DNA of 58,589 nucleotides from Lachnoclostridium sp. UBA7097 (GTDB lineage: Bacteria; Bacillota; Clostridia; Lachnospirales; Lachnospiraceae): the NCBI GenBank assembly GCA_002499945.1, contig DKYP01000186.1, positions 1-58,589 of the forward strand, given 5' to 3'. Under the pieces are notes generated by a model. That model saw only the letters and a list, made by a program, of their open reading frames with translations, ran no database searches and was not told the origin of the DNA. The position numbers were made by a program, and so were the translations under genes. Each line of letters begins with the position of its first letter. The stretch's first letter is position 1. This document shows, in pieces, positions 51,315 to 58,589 of the stretch.

Positions 51315-51811
51315 CCAATATTAAATAACTCCTCAAAAGTAATTTTTAAATCTGGAAACATAACAAGCTGTAATTCTTCTTTATTCTTTTCTGTTATTTT
51401 TTTAAATAAATATGAATAACTGGTGCCATCTTCCTTCCAGTCAAACATATAAATCTCCACCTGCTTTTTTCTCCAGTCTGTAATCCAGTATTCAGAAACA
51501 CCCGCTTTCCTGTATATATCCATCTTCTCCGTCCTGTCATATTCTTCAGTTGAATCCGGTAATACTTCCATTACAAAACGTGGAACTCCTGTAAATGAAA
51601 TATTTTTTCTGTCACGTATATTACACATTATAGAAGCATCAGGTATTACTATCTTATCATCATTTTCCTTCCACTGGTATTGCACCCCGTCACTAAACAC
51701 ACGGCACAGGCTGTCTTTAATCTGGTTTCCTATTTTAATAACAAAATTATCAATTACCATAGAATGTTCTATATATATTCTGCTCATATCTTCTATAAAT
51801 AAAGAATCCAT
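51311..51811 (-). CDS. Uma2-family putative restriction-endonuclease-like protein
   Basis: 166 residues with the DUF820/Uma2 pattern: IVIPDASIMCNIRDR, PRFVMEVLPDSTEEYDRTEK (the PD...ExK-like catalytic layout), YRKAGVSEYWITDWRKKQVEIYMF and ITFEELF. Members are common, often multi-copy in cyanobacteria and clostridia, and their biological role is not settled. GGAGG precedes the ATG. Not linked to a restriction-modification or toxin-antitoxin partner here. Confidence 0.78.
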   Translation of the reverse strand: MDSLFIEDMSRIYIEHSMVIDNFVIKIGNQIKDSLCRVFSDGVQYQWKENDDKIVIPDASIMCNIRDRKNISFTGVPRFVMEVLPDSTEEYDRTEKMDIYRKAGVSEYWITDWRKKQVEIYMFDWKEDGTSYSYLFKKITEKNKEELQLVMFPDLKITFEELFNIG

Positions 51812-52225
51812 TTATACCACCTCCATTTTTTCTGGCAGATTTATTATACAACAAAATAAATATTATTGGTATATTTCATCAATTTTAAAACCTTCACTTT
51901 TTAAAAATGGTGTTCAAGCGCAAACGGGCTGTTCTGGTTTGCCGGGGGACATTTTGGAATTGCCAGCCCATTAATAATATTGTTTACAATAAAAAACCAG
52001 GAAACTCAATTATTCCATTATATAGAATTTATATTACTTAAAATTTAAGGAAATTGTAAAGACTTTTCAATTAAATTGTATTATAATCAGAATGTACAAA
52101 ACCATTGGGAATTTTATAGAAACTGATAATTATATTTTTAAAATGGTGCAATATTATAAATACATAATATTGCACCATTGTTTTAATTACCTATATAGAA
52201 TTGGGAATTTTTATTATAAAGGCTG
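51812..52225. other. 414-base intergenic region between uma2 and hsp20
   Basis: Contains the hsp20 terminator at 52142-52179. A GC-richer patch at about 51905-51965 stands out from the AT-rich flanks, but neither strand gives a convincing ORF with a ribosome site; a 45-codon plus-strand frame starting ATGGTGTTC at about 51908 lacks one. Possible decayed gene remnant. Confidence 0.5.
52142..52179. terminator. Terminator of hsp20 (bidirectional)
   Basis: AATGGTGCAATATTAT (from 52142) pairs with ATAATATTGCACCATT (ending 52179) around a short AAATAC loop. On the minus strand it is followed by TTAAAAAT and on the plus strand by GTTTTAATT. Confidence 0.7.
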
Positions 52226-52657
52226 TCAGCCTTCTATAGCAATATATTTTGCTTCTTTTGTTTCAGGAATTGCTTCTTTCTTAGGAATAGAAAGTTTAAG
52301 TGTCCCATCCTCAAATTTAGCCCTGATATCTTCCTGTTTTACATCTTCACCTACATAAAAACTTCTGCTGCAGGTTCCGCTGTATCTTTCCCTTCTTATA
52401 TATTTTCCATTATTATCTTTCTCATCATTGCTAGTGTTAGTTGTTGCTGTAACTACAAGATAACCATCTTTTAATTCACCTTTTACATCTTCCTTTTTAA
52501 ATCCTGGAAGATTAATTGTTACCTCATAACCATTACCAGTATCAGCTATATCTGTCTGCATCAGTCCGTTTGAACTGCTTCCTCTTGTGTATCCCATTCT
52601 TGGGAAATCAAAGAAATCATCCAATAAAGTTTCTCCAAATATACTAGGCATAAACAT
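52226..52657 (-). CDS. Hsp20/alpha-crystallin small heat-shock protein
   Basis: An ATP-independent holdase that prevents aggregation of unfolding proteins. 143 residues: an N-terminal MFMPSIFGETLLDDFF and the alpha-crystallin domain (about 35-135) with NGYEVTINLPGFKKEDVKGE, GTCSRSFYVGEDV and LKLSIPKKEAIPE. The usual C-terminal IxI motif is not obvious. The TGTGAGCAC-type CIRCE element and its promoter lie directly upstream (52725-52751), so HrcA repression is inferred; hrcA itself is not in the window. Confidence 0.92.
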   Translation of the reverse strand: MFMPSIFGETLLDDFFDFPRMGYTRGSSSNGLMQTDIADTGNGYEVTINLPGFKKEDVKGELKDGYLVVTATTNTSNDEKDNNGKYIRRERYSGTCSRSFYVGEDVKQEDIRAKFEDGTLKLSIPKKEAIPETKEAKYIAIEG

Positions 52658-52709
52658 ATGTCATCTCTCCCTTCAACTGATTTGGTTTGTTTTTTTGTTT
52701 CTGTAGTAT

Positions 52710-52738
52710 GTTATACCACAATTATTAGCACTCGTCAA
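52710..52738 (-). promoter_or_regulatory. hsp20 promoter inside the CIRCE element
   Basis: On the minus strand TTGACG (52738-52733) lies inside the CIRCE spacer. A 17-base spacer leads to TATAAC (52715-52710). Transcription would begin near 52702, 45 bases before the gene. Confidence 0.7.
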
Positions 52739-52751
52739 TAGTGAGTGCTAA
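52725..52751. promoter_or_regulatory. CIRCE element (HrcA operator)
   Basis: TTAGCACTC (52725-52733), 9 bases, GAGTGCTAA (52743-52751): a perfect match to the CIRCE inverted repeat. It also contains the stop codon of the upstream histidine kinase gene (TAG, 52750-52748) and the -35 of the hsp20 promoter. Confidence 0.95.
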
Positions 52752-54427
52752 TAATTTTTGTGAAAATTTTGTGAACATAATGGAAATATAACTTGTACCT
52801 TTGTACCTTTTCCTGCCACACTCTGTAAATCTATAGTCCCGTCATGGTATGCTGCTGCATGTTTGACAATTGAAAGCCCAAGCCCTGTCCCGCCTGAAGC
52901 TTTTGAGTGGCTTTTATCCACCCTGTAAAAACGTTCAAATACCCTGCTGGTATGTTCCTGTGGTATCCCGATTCCTGTATCTGAAACAGTTAAAACTGCA
53001 TTGCCTTTTGTTTTTTCAATATTTACTTTTACTTTTCCGCCATCAATATTATATTTAATTGCATTATCACATAAATTATATATTATCTCATACAATAGTT
53101 TCCTTACCCCGCAAATTACTACCCTTTCACCGCTTATTTTTATATCTATATTTCTTTTCCTGGCTATATCACCTAAATTTTCCACTACTTCTTCTGCTAT
53201 TTCATATAAACAGGTTTCTTCTTTTACATATCCTGTTTTTTCGTCAAGCTGCGAAAGTTTTATAATATCTTCAACCAGTGCAACAAGCCTTGCCGCTTCC
53301 CTGCGTATATGCCCGGTAAAACGTGGCAAATCTTCTTGTTTTACCATGCCGTTTTCAATTAACTCTGCACTCCCGGTAATTCCCTGGAGCGGTGTTTTAA
53401 GTTCATGTGAAACATTAGCAGTAAATTCACGCCTGTTGCGTTCTGCCATAACTTTTTCAGTAATATCAAATACCAGCAGGACAGCCCCCATTACCCCGCC
53501 AGCAGATTCTATACGGCTGGCATCAAACTGGTATTCACGCCCGTACCCTGGCTGCTGTGTTTCGCTGTGCCCTGTTTCCATTGCATTTTTAATACACTGT
53601 GCAATTTCATGGTTACGGTAAACTATAAGGAAATCCTGTCCTGTACTGTCCTTTGTTAATCCAAATATTTTATTGGCGGCGGGGTTAATGCTTAATATTA
53701 TTCCATGTTTATCCATTAATACCAGCCCTTCTTTCATACAAGCAGTAACCTGCGTAAATTCTGTCTCCCTTTGCTTTAATTCCTTAAATTGTTCTTTAAT
53801 TTTATTATTCTGCCTGCTGATACGGTTTAAAAGAGGGGAAATCTCCTCATAGGTATCATTTTCAAGCGGATGCTCTAAATCTAAGTTATTTAAAGGTTTT
53901 ACAATGCGCCTTGAAAGCCTTCTTGCAAGCATCCCCGACATGGCAAGTGCAATAACAAAAGCTGCCATTACAGGCGGCAGCATACCAAGGGCAAGCCTTC
54001 CTGCTGTTGCGCTGCTTACTGAAATACGCAGTACCGTTCCATCTTCCATGCGTTTTGCATAATAAATTGTCTTTTCAAGCAATGTGCCAGAATAGCGGTT
54101 GCTCTGCCCCTCCCCTGTTTCCAATGCACTTTGGACTTCTGCACGCCCTGAATGGTTTTCCTTGCTTTTGGTACCTGTAACTGTATCATAAAGGACTGTC
54201 CCGTCAGATGCAATCCATGTAATACGGCAGCTTCCGGAACGTACTTTTTCCAGATAACTAATCCCGCTATCCTCCACAGCTGCTGCCGAAAGGGCAAGTT
54301 CATCTTTTAACCCGTCCTCCCTTACATTTTCAAAATAATTATACAGGCAGCCCATAATAATAACAGCACTTGCAAGCAGGACTATCCCTGCTACGGTAAT
54401 AACCGAATTAAATATTTTCTTTGTCAT
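52748..54427 (-). CDS. phoR: PhoR-like sensor histidine kinase
   Basis: 559 residues: membrane helix 1 (about 8-30), extracytoplasmic part (about 31-145) and helix 2 (about 148-168). A HAMP-like region and a PAS-type domain (about 220-325) follow. The dimerisation domain has NVSHELKTPLQGITGSAELI (His 341), and the ATPase domain has CDNAIKYN, SDTGIGIPQEHTSRVFERF and GGTGLGLSIVKH. It senses phosphate limitation with Pst and PhoU. It overlaps phoP by 4 bases. The stop codon sits inside the CIRCE operator. Confidence 0.92.
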   Translation of the reverse strand: MTKKIFNSVITVAGIVLLASAVIIMGCLYNYFENVREDGLKDELALSAAAVEDSGISYLEKVRSGSCRITWIASDGTVLYDTVTGTKSKENHSGRAEVQSALETGEGQSNRYSGTLLEKTIYYAKRMEDGTVLRISVSSATAGRLALGMLPPVMAAFVIALAMSGMLARRLSRRIVKPLNNLDLEHPLENDTYEEISPLLNRISRQNNKIKEQFKELKQRETEFTQVTACMKEGLVLMDKHGIILSINPAANKIFGLTKDSTGQDFLIVYRNHEIAQCIKNAMETGHSETQQPGYGREYQFDASRIESAGGVMGAVLLVFDITEKVMAERNRREFTANVSHELKTPLQGITGSAELIENGMVKQEDLPRFTGHIRREAARLVALVEDIIKLSQLDEKTGYVKEETCLYEIAEEVVENLGDIARKRNIDIKISGERVVICGVRKLLYEIIYNLCDNAIKYNIDGGKVKVNIEKTKGNAVLTVSDTGIGIPQEHTSRVFERFYRVDKSHSKASGGTGLGLSIVKHAAAYHDGTIDLQSVAGKGTKVQVIFPLCSQNFHKNY

Positions 54428-55098
54428 TGCCCTGCCTCCAGGCGGTATCCTACACCCCTTACTGTTTCTATAATTTTCCCATAAGTGCCAAGTTTATGCC
54501 TGAGGGTACGTATATGCATATCCACAGTCCTTGTTTCCCCACAGTAGTCCATCCCCCATATTTCATTAAAAAGCTGGTCCCTTGTATACACAATGCCAGG
54601 GTGTGAAAGAAATAAACGCAACATTTCAAATTCCTTAAATGTAAGTGATATACGGCTGCCATCTGCTGTAACTGTACGTTCATCTGGATTAACATAAAGA
54701 CCGCCTGTTTTAAGGATATTGTTATTCTTTTGTGGGCGGCATCTCCTGAGTACCGCCTTTACACATGAAACAAGTTCCATAACGCCAAAAGGCTTTGCAA
54801 GATAATAATCTGCACCTAAGTCAAGCCCCTGTATTTTATCATATTCTTCACCTTTGGCAGTAGCCATGATTACGGGAATATCCCTTAATCTTGAATCTTC
54901 CTTCATTTTTTTAAGGATTGTGGTCCCATCCATTCCAGGCAGCATAATATCAAGCACAACAAGTTCAGGCTTCTCATGCCCGATTTCTGCCCAGAAAGAA
55001 TTACCATCTTCAAAACCACGTGCTTCAAAACCTGTTGATTGTAAAGTATAAACCTCAATATCCCTTATGCTGGCATCATCTTCCACACACCAAATCAT
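54424..55098 (-). CDS. phoP: PhoB/PhoP-type response regulator
   Basis: 224 residues: an N-terminal receiver (VEDDAS, phospho-acceptor Asp 50 in LVVLDIMLPGMDG, Lys in YLAKPFG) and a C-terminal OmpR-type winged helix (LTFKEFEMLRLFLSHPGIVY...YCGETRTVDMHIRTLRHKLG). It should activate pst and other phosphate-starvation genes. phoR overlaps its end by 4 bases (ATGA), so the pair is translationally coupled. It follows phoU by 3 bases. Confidence 0.93.
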   Translation of the reverse strand: MIWCVEDDASIRDIEVYTLQSTGFEARGFEDGNSFWAEIGHEKPELVVLDIMLPGMDGTTILKKMKEDSRLRDIPVIMATAKGEEYDKIQGLDLGADYYLAKPFGVMELVSCVKAVLRRCRPQKNNNILKTGGLYVNPDERTVTADGSRISLTFKEFEMLRLFLSHPGIVYTRDQLFNEIWGMDYCGETRTVDMHIRTLRHKLGTYGKIIETVRGVGYRLEAGQ

Positions 55099-55101
55099 TA
55101 A

Positions 55102-55746
55102 TCAGCCCTCCTTATGGACACCTGTAACTGAAAATTCCACCCATTCTGCAATATTAGTTGCATGGTCGCCTATACGTTCAAAATATTTTGCAATCATAAG
55201 CAAATCAATGGAACATTCCCCGTCCTCCGGGTTTTTTATAATTTCTGCAATTAATTCCTGTTTTATCTGGGTAAAATAATTATCTACAATATCATCGTCA
55301 AAAATAACCTTTTTCGCAAGTTCTACATTATGCCCGACAAAAGCATCTACACTTTCTGTTACCATATTAATGCTGGCTTCTGCCATTTCATGCAAAAGTG
55401 AATCTGCCTTTGCCGGACGGTTTACAACAAAAGGTATTATCTCTGCAATGTCCTCTGCCTGGTCCCCTATACGTTCCATATCTGTAATCATCTTAAGTGC
55501 AGCGGAAATCTGCCTTAAATCACCTGCCACAGGCTGCTGCTGGAGAAGAAGTTTAAGACATAAGGTTTCTATTGTCCTCTCCTTCTGGTCAATCTCTGCC
55601 CCTAGTGTAACAATTCCATTTAAAAGCTGCCCGTCCCCATCTGCCAGCACTTTAAGGACTTTTGAAATTATTTCCTCACAAAGTGCCCCCATTCCAATCA
55701 TTTCTTTATTTAAAAGTGCGAGCTGTTTATCAAACTGGCTTCTCAT
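55102..55746 (-). CDS. phoU: Phosphate uptake regulator PhoU
   Basis: Two repeated three-helix PhoU units. 214 residues with SQFDKQLALLNKEMIGMGAL, DQKERTIETLCLKLLLQQQP and DMERIGDQAEDIAEI, and in the second half FERIGDHATNIAEWVEF, each carrying the E/DxxR-IGD metal-binding motif. It dampens PhoR signalling when phosphate is ample and interacts with PstB. Its first base coincides with the last base of the pstB frame. Confidence 0.94.
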   Translation of the reverse strand: MRSQFDKQLALLNKEMIGMGALCEEIISKVLKVLADGDGQLLNGIVTLGAEIDQKERTIETLCLKLLLQQQPVAGDLRQISAALKMITDMERIGDQAEDIAEIIPFVVNRPAKADSLLHEMAEASINMVTESVDAFVGHNVELAKKVIFDDDIVDNYFTQIKQELIAEIIKNPEDGECSIDLLMIAKYFERIGDHATNIAEWVEFSVTGVHKEG

Positions 55747-56501
55747 TATCCGAACCTCCCTGTAATATAATCTTCAGTCCTCTTATCTGATGGTGTGGAG
55801 AAAAGTGTTTCTGTTTTCCCATATTCGACAAGTTCCCCAAGGAGGAAAAATGCTGTCTGGTCAGATATACGGACTGCCTGCTGCATATTATGTGTTACCA
55901 TGATAATAGTATAATCTTTTTTTAGCTTACTACTTAATTCTTCAATTTTAGAAGTAGAAACCGGGTCAAGTGCGGATGTTGGTTCATCCATCAGGATAAC
56001 TTTCGGCTGTACTGCCAGTGCCCTTGCTATACAAAGCCTCTGCTGCTGCCCGCCAGATAACCCAAGTGCATTCTTTTTCAGGCGGTCTTTGACTTCATCC
56101 CATATAGCTGCATCTTTAAGTGACTTTTCAACAATAACATCAAGCTTAGCCCTGCTCTTAATCCCATGTGTACGCGGACCATATGCAATATTATCATAAA
56201 TGCTCATAGGGAACGGGTTTGGCTTCTGGAAAACCATCCCTATCTCCCTCCGGAGTTCATTTACATCCACAGATGCATCAAAAATATCTTTATCTTTATA
56301 ACGGATATCCCCTGTTATCTTTACCCCTGGTATTAAATCATTCATACGGTCAAGGCTTTTTAAAAATGTAGATTTGCCACATCCCGAAGGTCCAATCAGG
56401 GCTGTAATGCTTTTCCCAGGTATATTTATATTTATATTATTAAGTGCCTTATGTTCCCCATACCACAGGCACATATTTTTCACTTTTATAATATCACTCA
56501 T
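55746..56501 (-). CDS. pstB: Phosphate ABC transporter ATP-binding protein PstB
   Basis: ATPase of the high-affinity phosphate importer. 251 residues: Walker A GPSGCGKSTFLKSL, VFQKPNPFPMSIYDNIAYGP (typical PstB), signature LSGGQQQRLCIARALA and Walker B VILMDEPTSALDP. AAGGAG precedes the ATG. The pstA stop overlaps by 4 bases. Confidence 0.96.
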   Translation of the reverse strand: MSDIIKVKNMCLWYGEHKALNNININIPGKSITALIGPSGCGKSTFLKSLDRMNDLIPGVKITGDIRYKDKDIFDASVDVNELRREIGMVFQKPNPFPMSIYDNIAYGPRTHGIKSRAKLDVIVEKSLKDAAIWDEVKDRLKKNALGLSGGQQQRLCIARALAVQPKVILMDEPTSALDPVSTSKIEELSSKLKKDYTIIMVTHNMQQAVRISDQTAFFLLGELVEYGKTETLFSTPSDKRTEDYITGRFG

Positions 56502-57361
56502 ATATTTCTCCTTCTTTTGAAATATTTCCCAGTAAGCATTGCAGACAGGTTAATAACAAGTGCCAGCACCATTAAAATAGCTGCTATTGCAAAGGCAATG
56601 CCAAACTCACCCTGTTCTTTTGCGTATACATACAATGCAACAGTAAGTGTGGCACCTGGACTGGAAAAACCTTCAAATATCCCATTTAATGCATGTGCAA
56701 ACCCTGCCGTAAATAACAGTGCTGCCGACTCACCCAAAATACGCCCTGCGGACAGGATACAGCCAGTAATTACCCCGTCTACACACCCGGGCAGTACAAC
56801 AGTACGTATTACACGCCATTTGCCCGCCCCAAGCCCAAATGCGCCTTCACGGTAGCTCTGTGGCACAGTTTTCAGGCTTTCCTGTGTAGTACGCATAATA
56901 GTTGGAAGGTTCATAATAACAAGTGTCAGTGCACCCGCTATAATAGAAGTTTTCATATTTAAAAACTGGCAGAAAAATAACATCCCTACAAGCCCGTAAA
57001 TAATAGACGGGATACCTGAAAGCGTTTCAGCTGCATACTCAATAACAGCCACTATCCTTTTATTACTGGCATATTCTGTCAGGTAGATTGCAGCCCCTGC
57101 CCCTAACGGAATTACAATTACCAGTGTAGCTATTAATATATAAACAGTATTCATTATATCAGGCAGAATGCCAATCCCGCCTGACAGGTAGCTTGGCTTT
57201 GTAGATAAAATTTCCCATGAAATATTTGGAATCCCTCTTACAGATATATAGACAATCATAAACAATGCCAGCAGGCATGTAACCGCCACAGAAGCCCACA
57301 TAAGCACCCTCATGGACATAATATATATTTTACGTGCCTTAGAAACCCCGTTGCCATACAT
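56498..57361 (-). CDS. pstA: Phosphate ABC transporter permease PstA
   Basis: Membrane subunit of the phosphate importer. 287 residues with about six helices and IYLTEYASNKRIVAVIEYAA, TLSGIPSIIYGLVGMLFFC and the EAA-loop region QSYREGAFGLGAGKWRVIRT. Its start is 6 bases after pstC. Confidence 0.94.
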   Translation of the reverse strand: MYGNGVSKARKIYIMSMRVLMWASVAVTCLLALFMIVYISVRGIPNISWEILSTKPSYLSGGIGILPDIMNTVYILIATLVIVIPLGAGAAIYLTEYASNKRIVAVIEYAAETLSGIPSIIYGLVGMLFFCQFLNMKTSIIAGALTLVIMNLPTIMRTTQESLKTVPQSYREGAFGLGAGKWRVIRTVVLPGCVDGVITGCILSAGRILGESAALLFTAGFAHALNGIFEGFSSPGATLTVALYVYAKEQGEFGIAFAIAAILMVLALVINLSAMLTGKYFKRRRNI

Positions 57362-57367
57362 ATTTAT

Positions 57368-58237
57368 TTACACCCCCTTACGGTCCTTCAAAAAGAAACC
57401 CAGCGTAGCATTAATTAACATAATAAACAAAAACAGCACCAGTGCAATAGAAAACAGCGCCTGCCTCTGCAGGCCGCTTGAATATGACATTTCACTTGCT
57501 ACTGCTGTAGTAAGAAACCTGACACTTTTAAACAGCCCCGGCATATTTGCTACATTACCTGATACCATCATAACAGCCATTGCCTCACCAATTGCCCTCC
57601 CTATACCCAGCACAACAGCCGTTGCAATACCGCTTCTGGCTGCCGGGACGGACACCCTGAAATAGGTTTCAACAGGAGTTGCCCCAAGTGCAAGCGAAGC
57701 ATCCTCATACTCCTTTGGGACTGCATCAAGTGCCGTAGTTGAAACCTTTATAATGGATGGCAATATCATAATGGCAAGAACAACTATTGCTGCCAGAAGG
57801 CTTGCCCCGTCTGCAACATGGAAAATCCTGCGGATTCCCGGTACAAGGACAAGCATACCTGCAAGCCCGTATACAACAGAAGGTATCCCCGCAAGAAGGC
57901 TCACTATTGTTTCAACTGTCTCCTTTACCCCTTTAGATGCTACCTTAGACAAATATACTGCTGTAAAAAAACCAACAGGCACGCCTGCCACAATAGCACC
58001 TGCTGTCCCATATACACTTGTCAGGATAAATGGAAGTATCCCATAAGACGGGTCTGATGAAGCGGACTCCCATTTCTTCCCAAATAAAAACTTTAACAGC
58101 CCTATTTCCCTTATGGCAGGGATTCCTGAAATTACCAGATAAACCGTAATCATTAACACGCATCCTATTGTAACCAGCCCAAGTATAAGAAATATACCAT
58201 GGACTGCCTTTTCAAAAACCTTTTTATTATTATTCAT
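57368..58237 (-). CDS. pstC: Phosphate ABC transporter permease PstC
   Basis: Second permease of the importer. The frame is open far upstream, but ATG 58237 (MNNNKKVFEKAVHGIFLILG) follows TAGGGG and gives the expected 289 residues; the longer frame overlaps pstS. It has YLSKVASKGVKETVETIVSL, LLAGIPSVVYGLAGMLVLVPG and KEYEDASLALGATPVETYFR (EAA loop). It starts 10 bases after pstS ends. Confidence 0.94.
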   Translation of the reverse strand: MNNNKKVFEKAVHGIFLILGLVTIGCVLMITVYLVISGIPAIREIGLLKFLFGKKWESASSDPSYGILPFILTSVYGTAGAIVAGVPVGFFTAVYLSKVASKGVKETVETIVSLLAGIPSVVYGLAGMLVLVPGIRRIFHVADGASLLAAIVVLAIMILPSIIKVSTTALDAVPKEYEDASLALGATPVETYFRVSVPAARSGIATAVVLGIGRAIGEAMAVMMVSGNVANMPGLFKSVRFLTTAVASEMSYSSGLQRQALFSIALVLFLFIMLINATLGFFLKDRKGV

Positions 58238-58247
58238 GGTGTAACCC

Positions 58248-58589
58248 CTAATTTGCCGGGACAACCCCTGCACTGGAAATAATTTCTGCTGCGCTGTCTG
58301 ATGTAATATAATCAAAAAATTTCTGTGCAGTTCCAGAAAGTGCTTTATCTGTCCTTGTAACAAGTACAAACGGACGCTGTACAACATACGTGGAATCTTT
58401 TATTGTTGCTTCAGATGGCATAATTCCGTTTACGGATACTGTTTTTACATCCGCAGACACAGACGCCAGCGAAGCATAGCCTATGGCACTTGGATTACCT
58501 GCAACCGTTGTGATTACGTCCCCTGTTGATGTTAATTCCTGGCGGTATTTACACACATCCTCTGTACCTGTAATAGATTCAAAACCATC
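58248..58589 (-). CDS. pstS: Phosphate ABC transporter substrate-binding protein PstS (3' part)
   Basis: The C-terminal 113 residues of a phosphate-binding protein. The frame is open to the window edge (DGFESITGTEDVCKY at the N-terminal side), so the gene continues outside. It has VAGNPSAIGYASLASVSADV, GIMPSEATIKDSTYVVQRPF and FFDYITSDSAAEIISSAGVV. It heads the pstS-pstC-pstA-pstB-phoU-phoP-phoR operon. The promoter and any Pho box are outside the window. Confidence 0.9.
   Translation of the reverse strand, partial: DGFESITGTEDVCKYRQELTSTGDVITTVAGNPSAIGYASLASVSADVKTVSVNGIMPSEATIKDSTYVVQRPFVLVTRTDKALSGTAQKFFDYITSDSAAEIISSAGVVPAN

Noticed and set aside
51908..52050. 45-codon plus-strand frame starting ATGGTGTTC
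   Set aside because: No ribosome site and no recognisable family; the second half is AT-rich spacer. Kept only as a note on the GC-rich patch.
52092..52358. 88-codon plus-strand frame over the hsp20 end and its terminator
   Set aside because: It reads through the perfect terminator hairpin and antisense to the alpha-crystallin domain.
58238..58387. Upstream 50-residue extension of pstC
   Set aside because: It overlaps the pstS end, lacks a ribosome site and has no PstC-like sequence; ATG 58237 has one and gives the normal length.
1..58589. CRISPR array, prophage or insertion sequence
   Set aside because: No regularly spaced repeats, transposase, integrase or phage structural genes were recognised; inverted repeats present are single terminators or local hairpins.

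Overview
The window looks like a chromosomal segment of an anaerobic, AT-rich, spore-forming and probably motile member of the Clostridia, most likely Lachnospiraceae. The main reasons are the SCIFF peptide with its radical-SAM maturase, spore genes (spoVAD, spoVAE, spmB, an alpha/beta SASP, a PdaA-type deacetylase), an Mbl plus flagellar rod cluster, a DUF6465-like protein, a long internal insertion in L17, and strong AGGAGG ribosome sites throughout. No phage, insertion sequence, CRISPR array or rRNA was seen. One tRNA gene is present.

Layout. 0-3.3 kb: rpsF-ssb-rpsR and recJ. 3.3-5.5 kb: an AraC regulator and two unrecognised genes. 5.7-8.9 kb: mbl, two FlgG-like rod/hook genes and a FlgJ-like rod-binding protein. 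9-13.3 kb: recD2, comF, a YvyF-like flagellar protein and a CheX/CheY-like pair. 13.5-21.1 kb (minus strand): trmH-like, pdaA-like, adk, map, infA, rpmJ, rpsM, rpsK, rpsD, rpoA, rplQ. 21.4-24.7 kb (plus strand): ecfA1, ecfA2, ecfT, truA. Inverting 13.4-21.3 kb would restore the usual rplQ-ecfA1-ecfA2-ecfT-truA order. 24.9-29.7 kb: HD-GYP protein, tRNA-Leu, spmB, PAP2 phosphatase, blaI-blaR1. 29.8-36.5 kb (minus): a large class B PBP, galT, and leuA behind a leucine T-box. 36.5-39.3 kb (minus): a CDF transporter, the SCIFF maturase and the SCIFF peptide. 39.5-43.5 kb: SASP, sulfotransferase-like gene, DUF6465-like gene, spoVAE, spoVAD. 43.7-51.2 kb (plus): secreted Ig-like protein, DUF885 protein, and a DUF4358-DHHW-MBOAT-DHHW cluster. 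51.3-58.6 kb (minus): Uma2, hsp20 under CIRCE control, then phoR-phoP-phoU-pstB-pstA-pstC-pstS (pstS runs off the end).

How the genes work together. The most interesting inference is a beta-lactam-responsive circuit. BlaI and BlaR1 are encoded next to a convergent 951-residue PBP. A BlaI-type dyad (TACATATGTA) lies just upstream of blaI. Two TTAC-N4-GTAA dyads lie exactly over the predicted -35 and -10 of the PBP promoter. This would make the PBP an inducible, mec-like target of BlaI rather than a constitutive housekeeping enzyme. The second theme is surface-polymer O-acylation: an MBOAT protein sits between two DHHW (AlgJ/AlgX-like) proteins with a DUF4358 protein in front. The third is the SCIFF ranthipeptide pair, with a 17-bp hairpin between peptide and maturase that may set their different expression levels. 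Families were identified by reading motifs, length and synteny, with no database search; promoters and structures were found by eye.
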